Source: Terrabacter sp. 28
GTDB lineage: Bacteria > Actinomycetota > Actinomycetes > Actinomycetales > Dermatophilaceae
Assembly (NCBI GenBank): GCA_000955875.1
Contig: JYOE01000013.1
Span: 62,001-126,000, forward strand
Reading direction: 5' to 3'
DNA: 64,000 nucleotides
This document shows, in pieces, positions 33,752 to 43,884 of this stretch; the stretch's first letter is position 1; each line of letters begins with the position of its first letter. Below the pieces are notes generated by a model. That model did no database searches and was not told the origin of the DNA. It was given only the letters and a program-made list of their open reading frames with translations. The translations under genes and the position numbers were made by a program.

Positions 33752-36700
33752 ATGCTCAGTCGCCGTCCCTTCGCGGCGGCCCTGACGCTTGCGCTCGTCG
33801 CACCCGTCACGGCCTTGTCCACCTCCCCCGCCTCTGCAGCGCCGACCACGACGGCCACCTCGGCCACCACGCCGAGCGCCGCGCCCACCGCCAAGCCGGG
33901 CGCCAAGGCCAAGCACCAGTCGCGGCCCAAGCGCTCGCGCGACGTCCAGCCTGCGTACGATCCGCACACCGTGCTCGTGAAGTTCAAGGCGACCGCGTCG
34001 AAGACCGCCCGCGACAAGGCGACGCGCAGCCGTGGCGGGCGCACCGCCGAGGCCCTCGCCGCCACCGGTTTCGTCAAGGTCACGACGACCGGCAAGGCCG
34101 ACGAGCTCGCGAGCCGGCTGGCCTCCGACCCGGCCGTCGCCGAGGTCACCCTCGACTACATCCGGAAGGCGAACGCGACCCCGAACGACCCCTATTACGG
34201 CTCGGGTGACCAGAGCTATCTCGCCACAGTGCGTATGCCGGGCGCCTGGGACCGCTCGCAAGGCTCGCTCACGCCGGTGGTCGCCGTCATCGACACCGGC
34301 GTCAACGGGGAGCACACGGACCTCACCGGTCGCACCATGTCGGGCATGAACTTCGTGCCCACCCCTGCGGAAGGAATCCCCACAGGCGCCAACAGCGACG
34401 ACGCCGGCCACGGCTCGATGGTCGCCGGCATCGTCGCCGCCGAGACGAGCAACGCCGAGGGCATCGCGGGTGTGGCATGGAAGGCCAAGGTCATGCCGGT
34501 CAAGGTGCTCGACTCGGCCGGTCAGGGCAGCGACAGCAACGTCATCAAGGGCATCGACTGGGCGGTGTCCCACGGCGCCAAGATCATCAACCTCTCGCTC
34601 GGCGGTCCTGACGACAGCCCGGCCCTTCACCAAGCGGTGACCGACGCCGTCAGCAAGGGGGTGTTCGTCGTCGTTGCGGCCGGCAACTCAGGCTCCGACG
34701 AGCCGGAGTACCCGGCGGCCTACCCGGAGGCGTTCGCCGTCGGCGCGACCGACAGCCAGGGCGCCGTCACCGACTTCAGCACGTACGGCGACTGGGTCGA
34801 CGTCGCCGCCCCCGGCTGGGGCATCTGGTCCACCGACATGTTCGGTGGCTACGAGTTCGGCGACGGCACCTCGTTTGCCGCTCCGATCGTCTCGGGCGTC
34901 GCCGTCCTGCTCCGCACGCAGAACCCGACTTGGACTCCGGCCCAGATCGCGGCCCGCCTGCGTTCGACAGCACGCGACGCAGGTCCCCGCGGCATCGATC
35001 CCTTCTACGGTGCAGGCGTCGTCGACGCCACCAACGCCCTCGGCGGCGGCTCAGCACCGGAATTCTCCATGCCGGCTCTCGGGTCGGGCGAACCCAATGA
35101 CCTGCCGTCCCGGGCGACAGCGTTGACGGGGAGTGCAAGCGCAACTTTCGCGGTCGAAGGCGACGCGGACTGGTACCGCATCGAGTCCTCGGCACTCCAG
35201 CCGGTGTCCGTCACGGTGACGCCGGCCGCGTATGACTCGAACTTCCCGCAGAACGCCGACCCGGTCATCTCGGTCTACGACCAGAACCTCGGCCAGGTCG
35301 TGGTCAGCGACCACAACGGCCCGGGCGGCCCCGAGCTCGCAGGCTTCACGGCACCACCGGGCACGACCTACGTCAAGGTCCAGAACTACAACGGAGCCCG
35401 TGACACGCGGCCTTACACCGTGTCCTTGGGCCGCCACACAGGACGTCTGCTCAACGCGCCGACCTGGCTGGAGCAGCCCACTCCTCAGGACGGGGCGACC
35501 GCGGTTGCGGACGTCACGGGTGACGGTCGCGACGACGTCGTGGCGATCGTGGGTGCCTACGGTGACGCGGTGATTCCCCGCGGCGTCCTCGTCTACCCGC
35601 AGACGGGCTCGGGCGAGTTCGGCCCGAGCTCGTTCTACCCGACGGCAGACGGTGAAGCAGTGATGCGGCTCGACGTGGCTGACGTCGACGGGGACGGGGC
35701 GATCGACGTCCTGGCTGCCACGTTCAGCGGTCTTCAAGCCTTCTACCAATCCGCTGACGGGTCGCTCGGCGACGCGCAGTTCCTGGCGCAGGTCCAGGGA
35801 CCGCAGGCCCACGACGTCGCAGCCGCCGACCTGGACGGTGACGGTGAGACCGACGTGGTGACGACCATCTTCGGCTCGCCGTCCATCAGGATCCGCCAGC
35901 CCGATGGAAGCTATATAGAAACCGCCCACTTTCAAATGAGCACCTTCGATCTCGCCATCGGTGACGTCGATGGCGACGGAAGGCCCGATGTCGTGGGCAG
36001 CAGCGGCGCCGGAGTGCGGGTCTTCCACAACGAACCCTCCGGTTGGCGGGACACCGCCCACGACGTCTCCCTGCCTGCGAACTCGAGCGTAGGTGGTGTC
36101 CAGATCGTCGACCTCAACCGTGACGGACGCACCGACGTTGTTGCCATCATCAGAAGCTTCGACGGCCCCGCTGCGCTCGCGACCTTTGCCCAAGGCGAGG
36201 ACGGCCAGCTCGGCAGTCCGACCACCACTGCGCTCCCCAACTTCAGCGAGACACTTGCGGCCGCCGACGTGACCGGAGACGGGATCCCCGATCTGGTCAC
36301 GTCCGGCACGGGCCCCAACGCGAGCATCTCGGTGCTGCCAGGGCTCGCCGGCGGCGGCGTGGGCGCACCGGTGACCACCACCATCGGCGCCTCGATCTGG
36401 CCCGCCAGGCAGGGAGAGCTGTCCACCGGCGACCTGGACGGCGACGGACGCGTCGACGCGGCTCTCATGACGAGGACCGGCGTCGCGGTGCTCCACAACG
36501 CTACGGCGGAGACCCCGGCCATCCAGCCCGCGTTGTGGGTCCGCAGCGCGACCCCGGCGGACTTCGGTGGATCAGCAGTGACCGCCGCCCCTACGGTGAC
36601 CTTCGCCCGGGACGTGGCCCCGGCCTCGGTGAGCGCGTCGACCGTGGGGATCCTCGACGGCAAGACCGGGGCCCGCGTCCCGGCCACCGTCACCTACGAG

Positions 36701-37708
36701 GCCTCGACTCGCGTGGCCACCATCAGGCCCTCGACCGCCCTCCCCGAGGGTGCTCCCTACCGGCTCCTCGTCTCGGGGGTGCAGGACTCCTCGGGTGCAA
36801 CGATGACGACGGCCTTCACGTCCACCTATCGCACCACCGACACCCCGCCCCCGGCAGTGGGCGGCTTCAAGGTCGCAGGTGGTTTCCGCGCCGCGACACT
36901 CACGTGGACTGCACCGGCGATCAACGACCTCGACCGCTACATCGTCCGGATGGCAACAGGATCCACCGCGCCTGCCTCGGTGACGTCGGGCTCGAGCGCC
37001 TATTCGGGAGCAGGCACGAGCGTCAGCCTCGCCTTGGCTCAGGGCACGACCTACAGCTTCCGCATCTGGTCCAAGGATCGAGGCGGCAACTACGGTCCGT
37101 CGTCCGCCGTGACCATCGTCGGCACCACCGAGACGATGGCGTCCAACGTCACCTCCGTCACCTACGGGGGCTCGGTCACGGTGAGCACCCGGATCACGCG
37201 TGGCGTCAACGGCGCTGCCGTTGCCGGAGTCCCGATGCAGCTGTACATGCGGCGGGCCGGAACCACTGCGTGGGCCCTGTTGGCGACCCGCACGACGAGT
37301 TCCACTGGCACGGTGTCCGTCGTTCACAAGCCGACCACCTCGCTCGACTACCAATGGATCTACCGCGGGTCGAACACGTTTGTCGGGTCGGCGAGTGCGG
37401 TGCGTCGTGTGGGCGTGCGCGCGGCGGTGACGAGCGCCGTCAGCCGCACGACGCTCCCACTCGGCGGCACCTTCACCGTGTCGGGTTCGGTCGCGCCGAC
37501 GCACGCCGGCCGCGCCGTCTACGTCCAGCGCTATGCGGGGAACAACGTCTGGACGACTGTGACGAGTCGTGCGCTGACGTCGACGAGCACGTACGCCTTC
37601 TCGGTCAAGCCAACGGCGCGCGGCACCTTCACCTACCGCGTCTACCTGCCGGCCGACACCGACCACCTCGCCTCGTACAGCCCCGGCCGCGCGGTCAAGG
37701 TCACCTGA
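33752..37708 (+). CDS. Secreted S8 subtilase with FG-GAP repeats, Fn3 and Ig-like domains
   Basis: 1318 residues. Signal peptide (MLSRRPFAAALTLALVAPV to about 31), then an inhibitor-like propeptide with HTVLVKFKATAS. The subtilisin domain has the full triad: Asp181 in VIDTGV, His220 in GHGSMVAG and Ser374 in GTSFAAPIVSG. A beta-domain follows, then seven FG-GAP/VCBS calcium-binding repeats (DVDGDGAID, DLDGDGETD, DVDGDGRPD and similar, about 585-910). An Ig-like domain, a fibronectin III domain (PPPAVGGFKVAGG) and two C-terminal Ig-like wall-type repeats end the protein. Probably an extracellular protease bound to the surface or a polymer. The start at 33752 is chosen for the signal peptide. 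Confidence 0.92.
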   Translation: MLSRRPFAAALTLALVAPVTALSTSPASAAPTTTATSATTPSAAPTAKPGAKAKHQSRPKRSRDVQPAYDPHTVLVKFKATASKTARDKATRSRGGRTAEALAATGFVKVTTTGKADELASRLASDPAVAEVTLDYIRKANATPNDPYYGSGDQSYLATVRMPGAWDRSQGSLTPVVAVIDTGVNGEHTDLTGRTMSGMNFVPTPAEGIPTGANSDDAGHGSMVAGIVAAETSNAEGIAGVAWKAKVMPVKVLDSAGQGSDSNVIKGIDWAVSHGAKIINLSLGGPDDSPALHQAVTDAVSKGVFVVVAAGNSGSDEPEYPAAYPEAFAVGATDSQGAVTDFSTYGDWVDVAAPGWGIWSTDMFGGYEFGDGTSFAAPIVSGVAVLLRTQNPTWTPAQIAARLRSTARDAGPRGIDPFYGAGVVDATNALGGGSAPEFSMPALGSGEPNDLPSRATALTGSASATFAVEGDADWYRIESSALQPVSVTVTPAAYDSNFPQNADPVISVYDQNLGQVVVSDHNGPGGPELAGFTAPPGTTYVKVQNYNGARDTRPYTVSLGRHTGRLLNAPTWLEQPTPQDGATAVADVTGDGRDDVVAIVGAYGDAVIPRGVLVYPQTGSGEFGPSSFYPTADGEAVMRLDVADVDGDGAIDVLAATFSGLQAFYQSADGSLGDAQFLAQVQGPQAHDVAAADLDGDGETDVVTTIFGSPSIRIRQPDGSYIETAHFQMSTFDLAIGDVDGDGRPDVVGSSGAGVRVFHNEPSGWRDTAHDVSLPANSSVGGVQIVDLNRDGRTDVVAIIRSFDGPAALATFAQGEDGQLGSPTTTALPNFSETLAAADVTGDGIPDLVTSGTGPNASISVLPGLAGGGVGAPVTTTIGASIWPARQGELSTGDLDGDGRVDAALMTRTGVAVLHNATAETPAIQPALWVRSATPADFGGSAVTAAPTVTFARDVAPASVSASTVGILDGKTGARVPATVTYEASTRVATIRPSTALPEGAPYRLLVSGVQDSSGATMTTAFTSTYRTTDTPPPAVGGFKVAGGFRAATLTWTAPAINDLDRYIVRMATGSTAPASVTSGSSAYSGAGTSVSLALAQGTTYSFRIWSKDRGGNYGPSSAVTIVGTTETMASNVTSVTYGGSVTVSTRITRGVNGAAVAGVPMQLYMRRAGTTAWALLATRTTSSTGTVSVVHKPTTSLDYQWIYRGSNTFVGSASAVRRVGVRAAVTSAVSRTTLPLGGTFTVSGSVAPTHAGRAVYVQRYAGNNVWTTVTSRALTSTSTYAFSVKPTARGTFTYRVYLPADTDHLASYSPGRAVKVT

Positions 37709-37730
37709 CCTGAACGCTCGATCCCGAGCA

Positions 37731-37778
37731 CGTATGCCGGAGGGCACCGTCCGCGTGGACGGTGCCCTCCGGCATACG
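37731..37778. terminator. 22-bp-stem terminator with inverted CGGCATAC pair
   Basis: Arms 37731-37752 and 37757-37778 are perfectly complementary over 22 bases with loop GCGT. The outer ends are GTATGCCG and CGGCATAC, two inverted copies of the window's overrepresented 8-mer. It lies between convergent genes and has no T-tract. Confidence 0.85.
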
Positions 37779-37803
37779 GCCGGGTGGTCGGACGTGACCG
37801 CGC

Positions 37804-38481
37804 TCAGGCCCGGCGGTAGCGCCGCTCGGGGCGGCCCGTCGCGCCGTAGCGCAGCGACACCACGGCCTGCCCACCGGACACGAAGTACTCGAGGTAGCGG
37901 CGCGCGCTGACACGTGAGATCCCCACGGCCTCAGCGCATTCCGTCGCAGACAGACTGTCAGCCGCCTGCAGCAGCGCCGTCGCCACGGACTCCGCCGTCT
38001 CGGCGCTGAGGCCCTTCGGCAGGGGTGCCGACGCGCGCCCCGCTGCGGCCTGGCCCGACACGAACGCGGCGTCGATCCGCTCCTGCGTGAGGTCGTCATC
38101 GGGGAGAGCTCGCACGCGGTCGGCGGCATACGACTGGAGCCGCTGCTCGAGGTCCGGGAAGGCGAACGGTTTGAGCACGTAGCCGACGACCCCCTCACGG
38201 ACCGCCCGCCGCACCGACTCGGCCTCCTTCGCCGCGGTGATGACGAGGACGTCGCACGTGGCCCCGGCAGACCTCAGCTGCGTGACGAGGTCGAGCCCGA
38301 AGGTGTCGGGCAGGTAGAGGTCGAGCAGCACGAGGTCCGGCTGCAGCTCGTCGACGAGCTCGAGCGCCTCCGCTCCCGACCGAGCAGTGCCGACGACCTC
38401 GAATCCCTCGACGCGCTCGACGAACCCACGATGGATGCGCGCCACCATGAAGTCGTCGTCGACGACGAGCACGCGGATCAT
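37804..38481 (-). CDS. CitB/DctR-type response regulator
   Basis: 225 residues. Receiver domain 1-120 with acidic pocket Asp8/Asp9, phospho-acceptor Asp54 (LLDLYLPD) and Lys104 (VLKPF). A linker leads to a C-terminal helix-turn-helix (LSATECAEAVGISRVSARRYLEYF) of the CitB/DcuR type. It overlaps the upstream sensor kinase gene by ATGA, so the pair is co-translated. The divergent tctCBA genes suggest it controls a tricarboxylate or related carboxylate uptake system. Confidence 0.93.
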   Translation of the reverse strand: MIRVLVVDDDFMVARIHRGFVERVEGFEVVGTARSGAEALELVDELQPDLVLLDLYLPDTFGLDLVTQLRSAGATCDVLVITAAKEAESVRRAVREGVVGYVLKPFAFPDLEQRLQSYAADRVRALPDDDLTQERIDAAFVSGQAAAGRASAPLPKGLSAETAESVATALLQAADSLSATECAEAVGISRVSARRYLEYFVSGGQAVVSLRYGATGRPERRYRRA

Positions 38482-40202
38482 CCGGTCTCCTTGGCGTGTG
38501 GTGCACCGGCCTCGACAGTGAGGCGGGCGACGAAGCGGGCGCCGTCCGGGGTGTTGTCGACATCCACCTCGCCGCCCCGACGCTGGCAGATCAGGCGCGT
38601 CAGCGCCAGTCCGATGCCGCGCTCCCCTGCCTGGGCGGCCTTGGTCGTGAAGCCGTGCGTGAACACCTCGGTGACGACGTCGGGGGCGACGCCGGGGCCG
38701 GAGTCCACGACGCTCACCTCGACCGTCGACGCGTCCTGTCGGATGGTCAGCTCGACCCAGCGCTCCGGGCCCGTCGACGACGCGACGGCGTCGATGGCGT
38801 TGTCGACGAGGTTGCCGACGACGACCGACACGTCGGCCGAGTCGCGCTGGGTCAGGCGGCCGATCGACGTCTCCTCCGACACCCGCAGCTCCACGCGGCG
38901 CTCGGTGGCCTGCGCGGCCTTGGCCATGAGCAGGGCCGCGAGCGCGGTGTCGCCGACGCGGCGCGACACCGCGAGGTCGAGCTGGGCGCGGTGCTGGCTC
39001 ACGGAGTCGACGAAGCGAACGACCTCGTCGTACTCACCGAGCTGGATGAGTCCGGAGATGGTGTGCAGCTGGTTGGCGAACTCGTGCGCCTGCGCCCGCA
39101 GCAGCTCGGTCGTGCTGCGGAACGAGCCCAGCTCGCGTTCGAGGTCGGCCAGCTCGGTGCGGTCGCGCAGGGTCGTCACCGACCCCAGGGGCCGGCCGTC
39201 CTTGGTGACCTCCATGCGGTTCATGACGAGCACCCGTCCGCGGCGCAGCACCACCTGGTCCCGCGGCGCGTCCGCACGGCTCTCGGGCGACTGCTCGGAG
39301 CCGCCGTTCTCGTCCACCCCGCGCAGCACGTCACGGAGGCGCGGCCCGATCGGCAGGTCGTCGAGCCGCATGCCGACGGCGTGCTCCGGCAGGTCGAGCA
39401 GGCGCTGGGCGACGTTGTTCACCAACGTGATCCGCTCGTTCGTGTCCAGCGCGACGACGCCCTCGGCCAGCCCGAAGAGCATCGCCTCGCGGCTCTCGGC
39501 GAGACCGGTGATCTCGGCCGGCTCGAGGCCAAGCGTCTGCCGCCTGATGCGTCGCGACAGCAGCCACGAGCCGAAGCCGCCGACCACCAGCGCGATGCCG
39601 AGGTAGGTGGGCAGGTAGGCGGACGCGCCCTGGAGGCGGTCGAGCGCCGAGGGCATGTGCACGGCGATCATGACGGTGCCCAGCTGCGTGCCGACGGGAG
39701 GTTGCGGACCCGTCTGCGACGGGTCGGGCACGAAGAGCAGCGGGCTCTGCGCGACGATCATCCGCTCGCCGCGCACGTCCATGACGCCCGTCCAGCTCGC
39801 CCCGTCGGCCACCGCCGGCGACCCGAGCGGGATGGGCGCGCGCTCGAGCGTCGGATCGGACGACACGCGTACCATCTCGTCGGCATCGGCCACCGTCATC
39901 GACGTGACGCTGTACTGCGTCACGATCGACTGCATCAGCGACGGCAGGACGTTGACGACCCCGCCGGGCGCCATCTCGGTGCGCACGATCGGGGTGCTCG
40001 CCATCTGCTCGGCGATCGCCGACACGCGTCGCCCCTCGGTGCGCGTGAACGTCGCCTCCGACTGCGCCAGCGAGACGAAGCCGACCGCGACGAGGATGCC
40101 GACGAGTATGAGCACCTGGACGGCGAACAGCTGCCCGGTGAGCGTCAGCCGACCGAACCACCGGCCGCTGCTCTGCCTGACCACAACGAACTCAACCTTC
40201 AT
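38478..40202 (-). CDS. CitA/DcuS-type sensor histidine kinase
   Basis: 574 residues. Transmembrane helix about 25-47, a periplasmic-type sensor domain of about 145 residues (PDC/CitA-like), a second helix near 205-220, then a cytoplasmic PAS region (GLAEGVVALDTNERITLVNN). The LytS/DcuS-type dimerisation block follows (LRAQAHEFANQLHTISGLIQLG, with phospho-His in HEF) and the ATPase domain with N box NLVDNAIDAV and G boxes DSGPGV and GERGIGLAL. The extracellular domain probably senses the carboxylate carried by the divergent TctC. ATG at 40202 preferred over an upstream start. Confidence 0.92.
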   Translation of the reverse strand: MKVEFVVVRQSSGRWFGRLTLTGQLFAVQVLILVGILVAVGFVSLAQSEATFTRTEGRRVSAIAEQMASTPIVRTEMAPGGVVNVLPSLMQSIVTQYSVTSMTVADADEMVRVSSDPTLERAPIPLGSPAVADGASWTGVMDVRGERMIVAQSPLLFVPDPSQTGPQPPVGTQLGTVMIAVHMPSALDRLQGASAYLPTYLGIALVVGGFGSWLLSRRIRRQTLGLEPAEITGLAESREAMLFGLAEGVVALDTNERITLVNNVAQRLLDLPEHAVGMRLDDLPIGPRLRDVLRGVDENGGSEQSPESRADAPRDQVVLRRGRVLVMNRMEVTKDGRPLGSVTTLRDRTELADLERELGSFRSTTELLRAQAHEFANQLHTISGLIQLGEYDEVVRFVDSVSQHRAQLDLAVSRRVGDTALAALLMAKAAQATERRVELRVSEETSIGRLTQRDSADVSVVVGNLVDNAIDAVASSTGPERWVELTIRQDASTVEVSVVDSGPGVAPDVVTEVFTHGFTTKAAQAGERGIGLALTRLICQRRGGEVDVDNTPDGARFVARLTVEAGAPHAKETG

Positions 40203-40285
40203 TGGTGACACAAGGGGGACACCCTGCATCGGGTGCGGGCACGATCATGCCGTTCCAGCCCATGAACGCGAAAGAGATCTCACCG

Positions 40286-41329
40286 ATGAGCACTCGCAGC
40301 ACCTCCTCCGGCGGCCACGCCCGCCCCGTCCGCATCAGCGCCGTCCTCGCGATCGCCGCGGCAGGGGCCCTCGCCCTGTCGGCCTGCGGCGCGACTGCCA
40401 AGAAGGACAGCGCGTCCACCGGCGCCGCAGCCGGCCCCGCCTCGAACCTGCAGATCATGGTTCCCAACAGCCCCGGCGGTGGCTACGACACGACCGCGCG
40501 CACCGTCGCACAGGTCCTCGAGAACCAGAAGGTCACGGGCTCGATCCAGGTCTTCAACCTGCCGGGCGCCGGGGGCACCGTCGGCCTCCAGCGCGTCGTC
40601 AACGAGAAGGGCAACGGCAAGCTCGCCATGCAGATGGGCCTCGGCGTCGTCGGCGCGGCCTACACGCAGAAGTCGAAGGCGACGCTCAACGACACCACCC
40701 CGATCGCCAAGCTGATCGAGGAGGCCGGCGCCATCGTCGTGCCGAAGGACTCGCCGTACAAGGACGTCAAGAGCCTCGTCGACGCGTGGAAGAAGGACCC
40801 GAGCAAGGTCAACGTCGGCGGCGGCTCCAGCCCGGGCGGCCCCGACCACCTGCTGCCGATGCAGCTGGCCAAGGCCGTGGGCATCGACCCGACCAAGGTC
40901 TCCTACATCTCCTACGACGGCGGCGGCGAGCTGCTCCCCGCGGTCCTCGGCAACAAGATCGCCTTCGGCGCCAGCGGCTTCGGCGAGTTCCTCGAGCAGG
41001 TGAAGTCCGGCTCCATCCGCGTCCTCGCCGTCACGAGCGACAAGCGTGTCGACGCCCTGCCCGACGTGCCGACGATGAAGGAGTCGGGCATCGACTTCAC
41101 CTTCACCAACTGGCGCGGGATCGTCGCCCCGCCGGAGATCTCAGCCGCCGACAAGCAGGTCTGGATCGACGCCCTCACCAAGATGCACGGCACCGACGCG
41201 TGGAAGGCCGAGCTCGAGAAGCGTGGCTGGACCGACGCGTTCGAGACGGGCGACCAGTTCGGCACCTTCCTCAAGGACCAGGACAAGGCCGTCGCCGACA
41301 TCCTCCAGGGCCTGGGACTGACGAGCTGA
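40286..41329 (+). CDS. tctC: Tripartite tricarboxylate transporter substrate-binding lipoprotein
   Basis: 347 residues. A lipoprotein signal peptide with lipobox LSAC is followed by the TctC/Bug fold: LQIMVPNSPGGGYDTTARTVA, FNLPGAGGTVGL and DVPTMKESGIDFTFTNWRG. TctC binds the carboxylate outside the membrane and delivers it to TctAB. The start is set at ATG 40286 because it gives a classical signal peptide. Preceded by the divergent two-component genes and followed one base later by tctB. Actual substrate (citrate, tartrate, terephthalate or other) is not evident from sequence. Confidence 0.94.
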   Translation: MSTRSTSSGGHARPVRISAVLAIAAAGALALSACGATAKKDSASTGAAAGPASNLQIMVPNSPGGGYDTTARTVAQVLENQKVTGSIQVFNLPGAGGTVGLQRVVNEKGNGKLAMQMGLGVVGAAYTQKSKATLNDTTPIAKLIEEAGAIVVPKDSPYKDVKSLVDAWKKDPSKVNVGGGSSPGGPDHLLPMQLAKAVGIDPTKVSYISYDGGGELLPAVLGNKIAFGASGFGEFLEQVKSGSIRVLAVTSDKRVDALPDVPTMKESGIDFTFTNWRGIVAPPEISAADKQVWIDALTKMHGTDAWKAELEKRGWTDAFETGDQFGTFLKDQDKAVADILQGLGLTS

Positions 41330-41330
41330 C

Positions 41331-41876
41331 ATGTCCGACGTGACTCCTGACCGCACTGACCACAGCACCGCGGCCCAGGACGTCGAGACGCAGGGCGGGG
41401 ACCGCGCACAGTACGGAATGTGCGCGGCCCTCGCCGGCCTCGGCATCCTCCTGCTCGTCAACGCCGCCTCGCTTGCCCCCGTGGCCAGCAGCAACGACTC
41501 GCTCGGCCCCAAGGTCATCCCGACCATCCTCGGGATCCTGCTGCTCATCGTCTCCGTCCTCTACGCCATCGACATCCGGCGCGGTGGCGTCGGCGCGGCC
41601 GACGAGGGCGAGGACATCGACCTCACGAGCAAGGCGGACTGGAAGACCGTCGGCCTGCTCGTGGTCGTCTTCGGCGTGAGCGCCGCCCTCATGGAGACGC
41701 TCGGCTGGGTCATCGCCGGCACGCTCCTCTTCGCGGGCTGCGCGTTCGCGCTCGGCAACCGCCACTACGTGCGTGGCGTCCTCGCCGGGCTCGCGATCTC
41801 GCTCCTCACCTTCTACGTGTTCGCCATCGGGCTCGGCGTCAACCTGCCCGCCGGCGTCCTGCAAGGGATTCTGTGA
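41331..41876 (+). CDS. tctB: Tripartite tricarboxylate transporter small membrane subunit
   Basis: 181 residues with four hydrophobic helices in the TctB arrangement: [50 protein letters not shown] and [19 protein letters not shown]. The N-terminal 25 residues are hydrophilic. The stop TGA shares its last base with the tctA ATG. TctB is poorly conserved in sequence but position and topology fix the call. Confidence 0.9.
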   Translation: MSDVTPDRTDHSTAAQDVETQGGDRAQYGMCAALAGLGILLLVNAASLAPVASSNDSLGPKVIPTILGILLLIVSVLYAIDIRRGGVGAADEGEDIDLTSKADWKTVGLLVVVFGVSAALMETLGWVIAGTLLFAGCAFALGNRHYVRGVLAGLAISLLTFYVFAIGLGVNLPAGVLQGIL

Positions 41877-43420
41877 TGGACAACTTCAACCACCTCATCG
41901 AGGGGTTCGGGCACGTCATGACGCCGCTGAACCTGCTCTTCGCCTTCGTCGGCGTCGTCGTCGGCACGGCCGTCGGCGTGCTGCCCGGCATCGGACCGGC
42001 GATGACGGTCGCCCTCCTGCTGCCGATCACGTTCACGCTCGACACCACCCAGGCGCTCATCATGTTCGCCGGCATCTTCTACGGCGGCATGTACGGCGGG
42101 TCGACGACCTCGATCCTGCTCAACACACCCGGCGAGTCGTCCTCGGTCGTCACAGCCCTCGAGGGCAACAAGATGGCCAAGGCGGGACGCGCCGCCCAGG
42201 CGCTCGCCACCGCTGCCATCGGTTCGTTCGTCGCCGGCACCATCGCCACGGTGCTGCTCGTGCTCGTCATGCCGCAGGTGGTCTCGTTCGCCATCGACCT
42301 CGGCTCCCCCGAGTACTTCGCCATCATCATGCTCGCCTTCGTCGGCGCCAGCATGGTCCTCGGCTCCTCCCGGCTGCGCGGCTTCGCCGCGCTGCTCGTC
42401 GGCCTGTCCATCGGCATCGTCGGCATCGACAAGGTGACCGGGCAGCAGCGCATGACGTTCGACATCCCGCAGCTCGCGGACGGCATCGACATCGTCGTCG
42501 TCGCGGTCGGGCTCTTCGCCGTCGGCGAGGCCCTCTGGGTCGCAGCGCACCTGCGGCGCAAGGCTGCCGGGGTCATCCCGGTCGGCCAGCCGTGGATGGG
42601 TCGGCAGGACTGGAAGCGGTCGTGGAAGCCGTGGCTGCGGGGCACCGCCCTCGGGTTCCCCTTCGGTGCCATCCCCGCCGGCGGCGCCGAGGTGCCGACC
42701 TTCCTGTCGTACGTGACCGAGCGCAAGCTCACCAAGCACCCGGAGGAGTTCGGCCACGGCGCCATCGAGGGCGTCGCCGGACCGGAGGCCGCCAACAACT
42801 CCTCCGCCGCAGGCACGCTCGTGCCGTTGCTCGCCATCGGCCTGCCGACCAACGCGACCGCGGCGATCATTCTCACCTTCCTCCAGGGGCGAGGGTTGGA
42901 GCCGGGCCCGCTGCTCATCGAGAAGCAGCCCGCGCTCGTGTGGACGCTGGTCGCGAGCCTCTTCGTCGGCAACACCCTGCTGCTCGCGCTGAACCTGCCG
43001 CTCGCGCCCCTGTGGGCCAAGCTGCTCCAGATCCCGCGCCCCTACCTGTATGCCGGCATCCTCTTCTTCGCGACGATGGGTGCGTGGGCGGTCAACGGCC
43101 AACCGTTCGACCTCTACCTGCTGCTCGCCATCGGCCTCATCGGCTTCGCGATCCGCCGCTTCGGGTTCCCGGTGCTGCCGCTCATCATCGGCGTCATCCT
43201 GGCGCCCATCGCGGAGCTGCACCTGCGCCGTTCGCTGCAGCTCTCGCACGGCGAGGTCAGCGGCCTCGTCGGCGGCCCGGTGGCCTGGGCCTGCTACGGC
43301 ATCATCGTGCTGACGATCCTGTGGCCCCTCATCGCGAAGCTCATCCGAACCACTCGTGGCGACAAGGGCGGCCCGGGCTCGGGCCTGCTCGCCGAAGTCC
43401 AGCAGGAGGCACGCGCATGA
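41876..43420 (+). CDS. tctA: Tripartite tricarboxylate transporter large permease
   Basis: 514 residues, about twelve membrane helices. The TctA signature [20 protein letters not shown] and [19 protein letters not shown] are in the N-terminal half, and the repeat-related [19 protein letters not shown] and [20 protein letters not shown] in the second half. It forms the ion-coupled channel with TctB. ATG overlaps the tctB stop by one base, and its stop overlaps the next gene (ATGA). Confidence 0.96.
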   Translation: MDNFNHLIEGFGHVMTPLNLLFAFVGVVVGTAVGVLPGIGPAMTVALLLPITFTLDTTQALIMFAGIFYGGMYGGSTTSILLNTPGESSSVVTALEGNKMAKAGRAAQALATAAIGSFVAGTIATVLLVLVMPQVVSFAIDLGSPEYFAIIMLAFVGASMVLGSSRLRGFAALLVGLSIGIVGIDKVTGQQRMTFDIPQLADGIDIVVVAVGLFAVGEALWVAAHLRRKAAGVIPVGQPWMGRQDWKRSWKPWLRGTALGFPFGAIPAGGAEVPTFLSYVTERKLTKHPEEFGHGAIEGVAGPEAANNSSAAGTLVPLLAIGLPTNATAAIILTFLQGRGLEPGPLLIEKQPALVWTLVASLFVGNTLLLALNLPLAPLWAKLLQIPRPYLYAGILFFATMGAWAVNGQPFDLYLLLAIGLIGFAIRRFGFPVLPLIIGVILAPIAELHLRRSLQLSHGEVSGLVGGPVAWACYGIIVLTILWPLIAKLIRTTRGDKGGPGSGLLAEVQQEARA

Positions 43421-43809
43421 CCATCCTCGTCGGCTACATCCCTACCCCGCAGGGCGAGGCAGCGCTGGCAGCAGCCACGGCCGAGGCCCGGGCACACGGC
43501 GACCGCGTGCTCGTCGTCAACATGTCCCGCGACGACAAGCTCGTCGACGCGCACCGGGCCGAGGGCTCCGACCTCGACCGCCTCGACGCCGACCTCGCCG
43601 AGTCCGGTGTGGAGCACGAGGTGCGCCGGGTCGAGCACGGCACCGATCCCGCCGATGCGATCCTGGGGATCATCGACGCGGAGGCTCCGCGGATGCTCGT
43701 GATCGGGATCCGGCACCGCTCGCCCGTCGGCAAGCTGCTGCTCGGCTCGACGGCCCAGCGCCTCCTGCTCGACGCCGCGTGCCCGGTGCTCGCCGTCAAG
43801 ACCGGCTGA
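43417..43809 (+). CDS. Universal stress protein, coupled to tctA
   Basis: 130-residue single UspA domain. [19 protein letters not shown] is the N-terminal strand-helix, and the ATP-loop pattern [31 protein letters not shown] matches the G-2x-G-9x-G-S/T rule of nucleotide-binding Usps. The start overlaps the tctA stop, so it is translated with the transporter. Usp genes coupled to secondary transporters are common; a regulatory role on transport is inferred. Ends at a strong terminator. Confidence 0.92.
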   Translation: MTILVGYIPTPQGEAALAAATAEARAHGDRVLVVNMSRDDKLVDAHRAEGSDLDRLDADLAESGVEHEVRRVEHGTDPADAILGIIDAEAPRMLVIGIRHRSPVGKLLLGSTAQRLLLDAACPVLAVKTG

Positions 43810-43836
43810 ACCCAGCCACCTCCACAACCGTCGTCA

Positions 43837-43883
43837 CGCCACGAGTGGCCGGTGCCCGCCCCGGGCACCGGCCACTCGTGGCG
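43837..43883. terminator. Bidirectional 21-bp-stem terminator
   Basis: Perfect 21-base arms (43837-43857 and 43863-43883) with loop GCCCC separate the convergent usp and GNAT genes. The hairpin begins 27 bases after usp and ends just before the GNAT stop. Confidence 0.9.
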
Positions 43884-43884
43884 T

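Noticed and set aside
38496..40208. Long plus-strand frame opposite the histidine kinase
   Set aside because: His/Arg-rich product with no family resemblance, typical of antisense frames in high-G+C DNA.
41813..43249. Minus-strand frames opposite tctA
   Set aside because: Antisense shadows with Arg/Glu/Asp-rich composition and no start signals.
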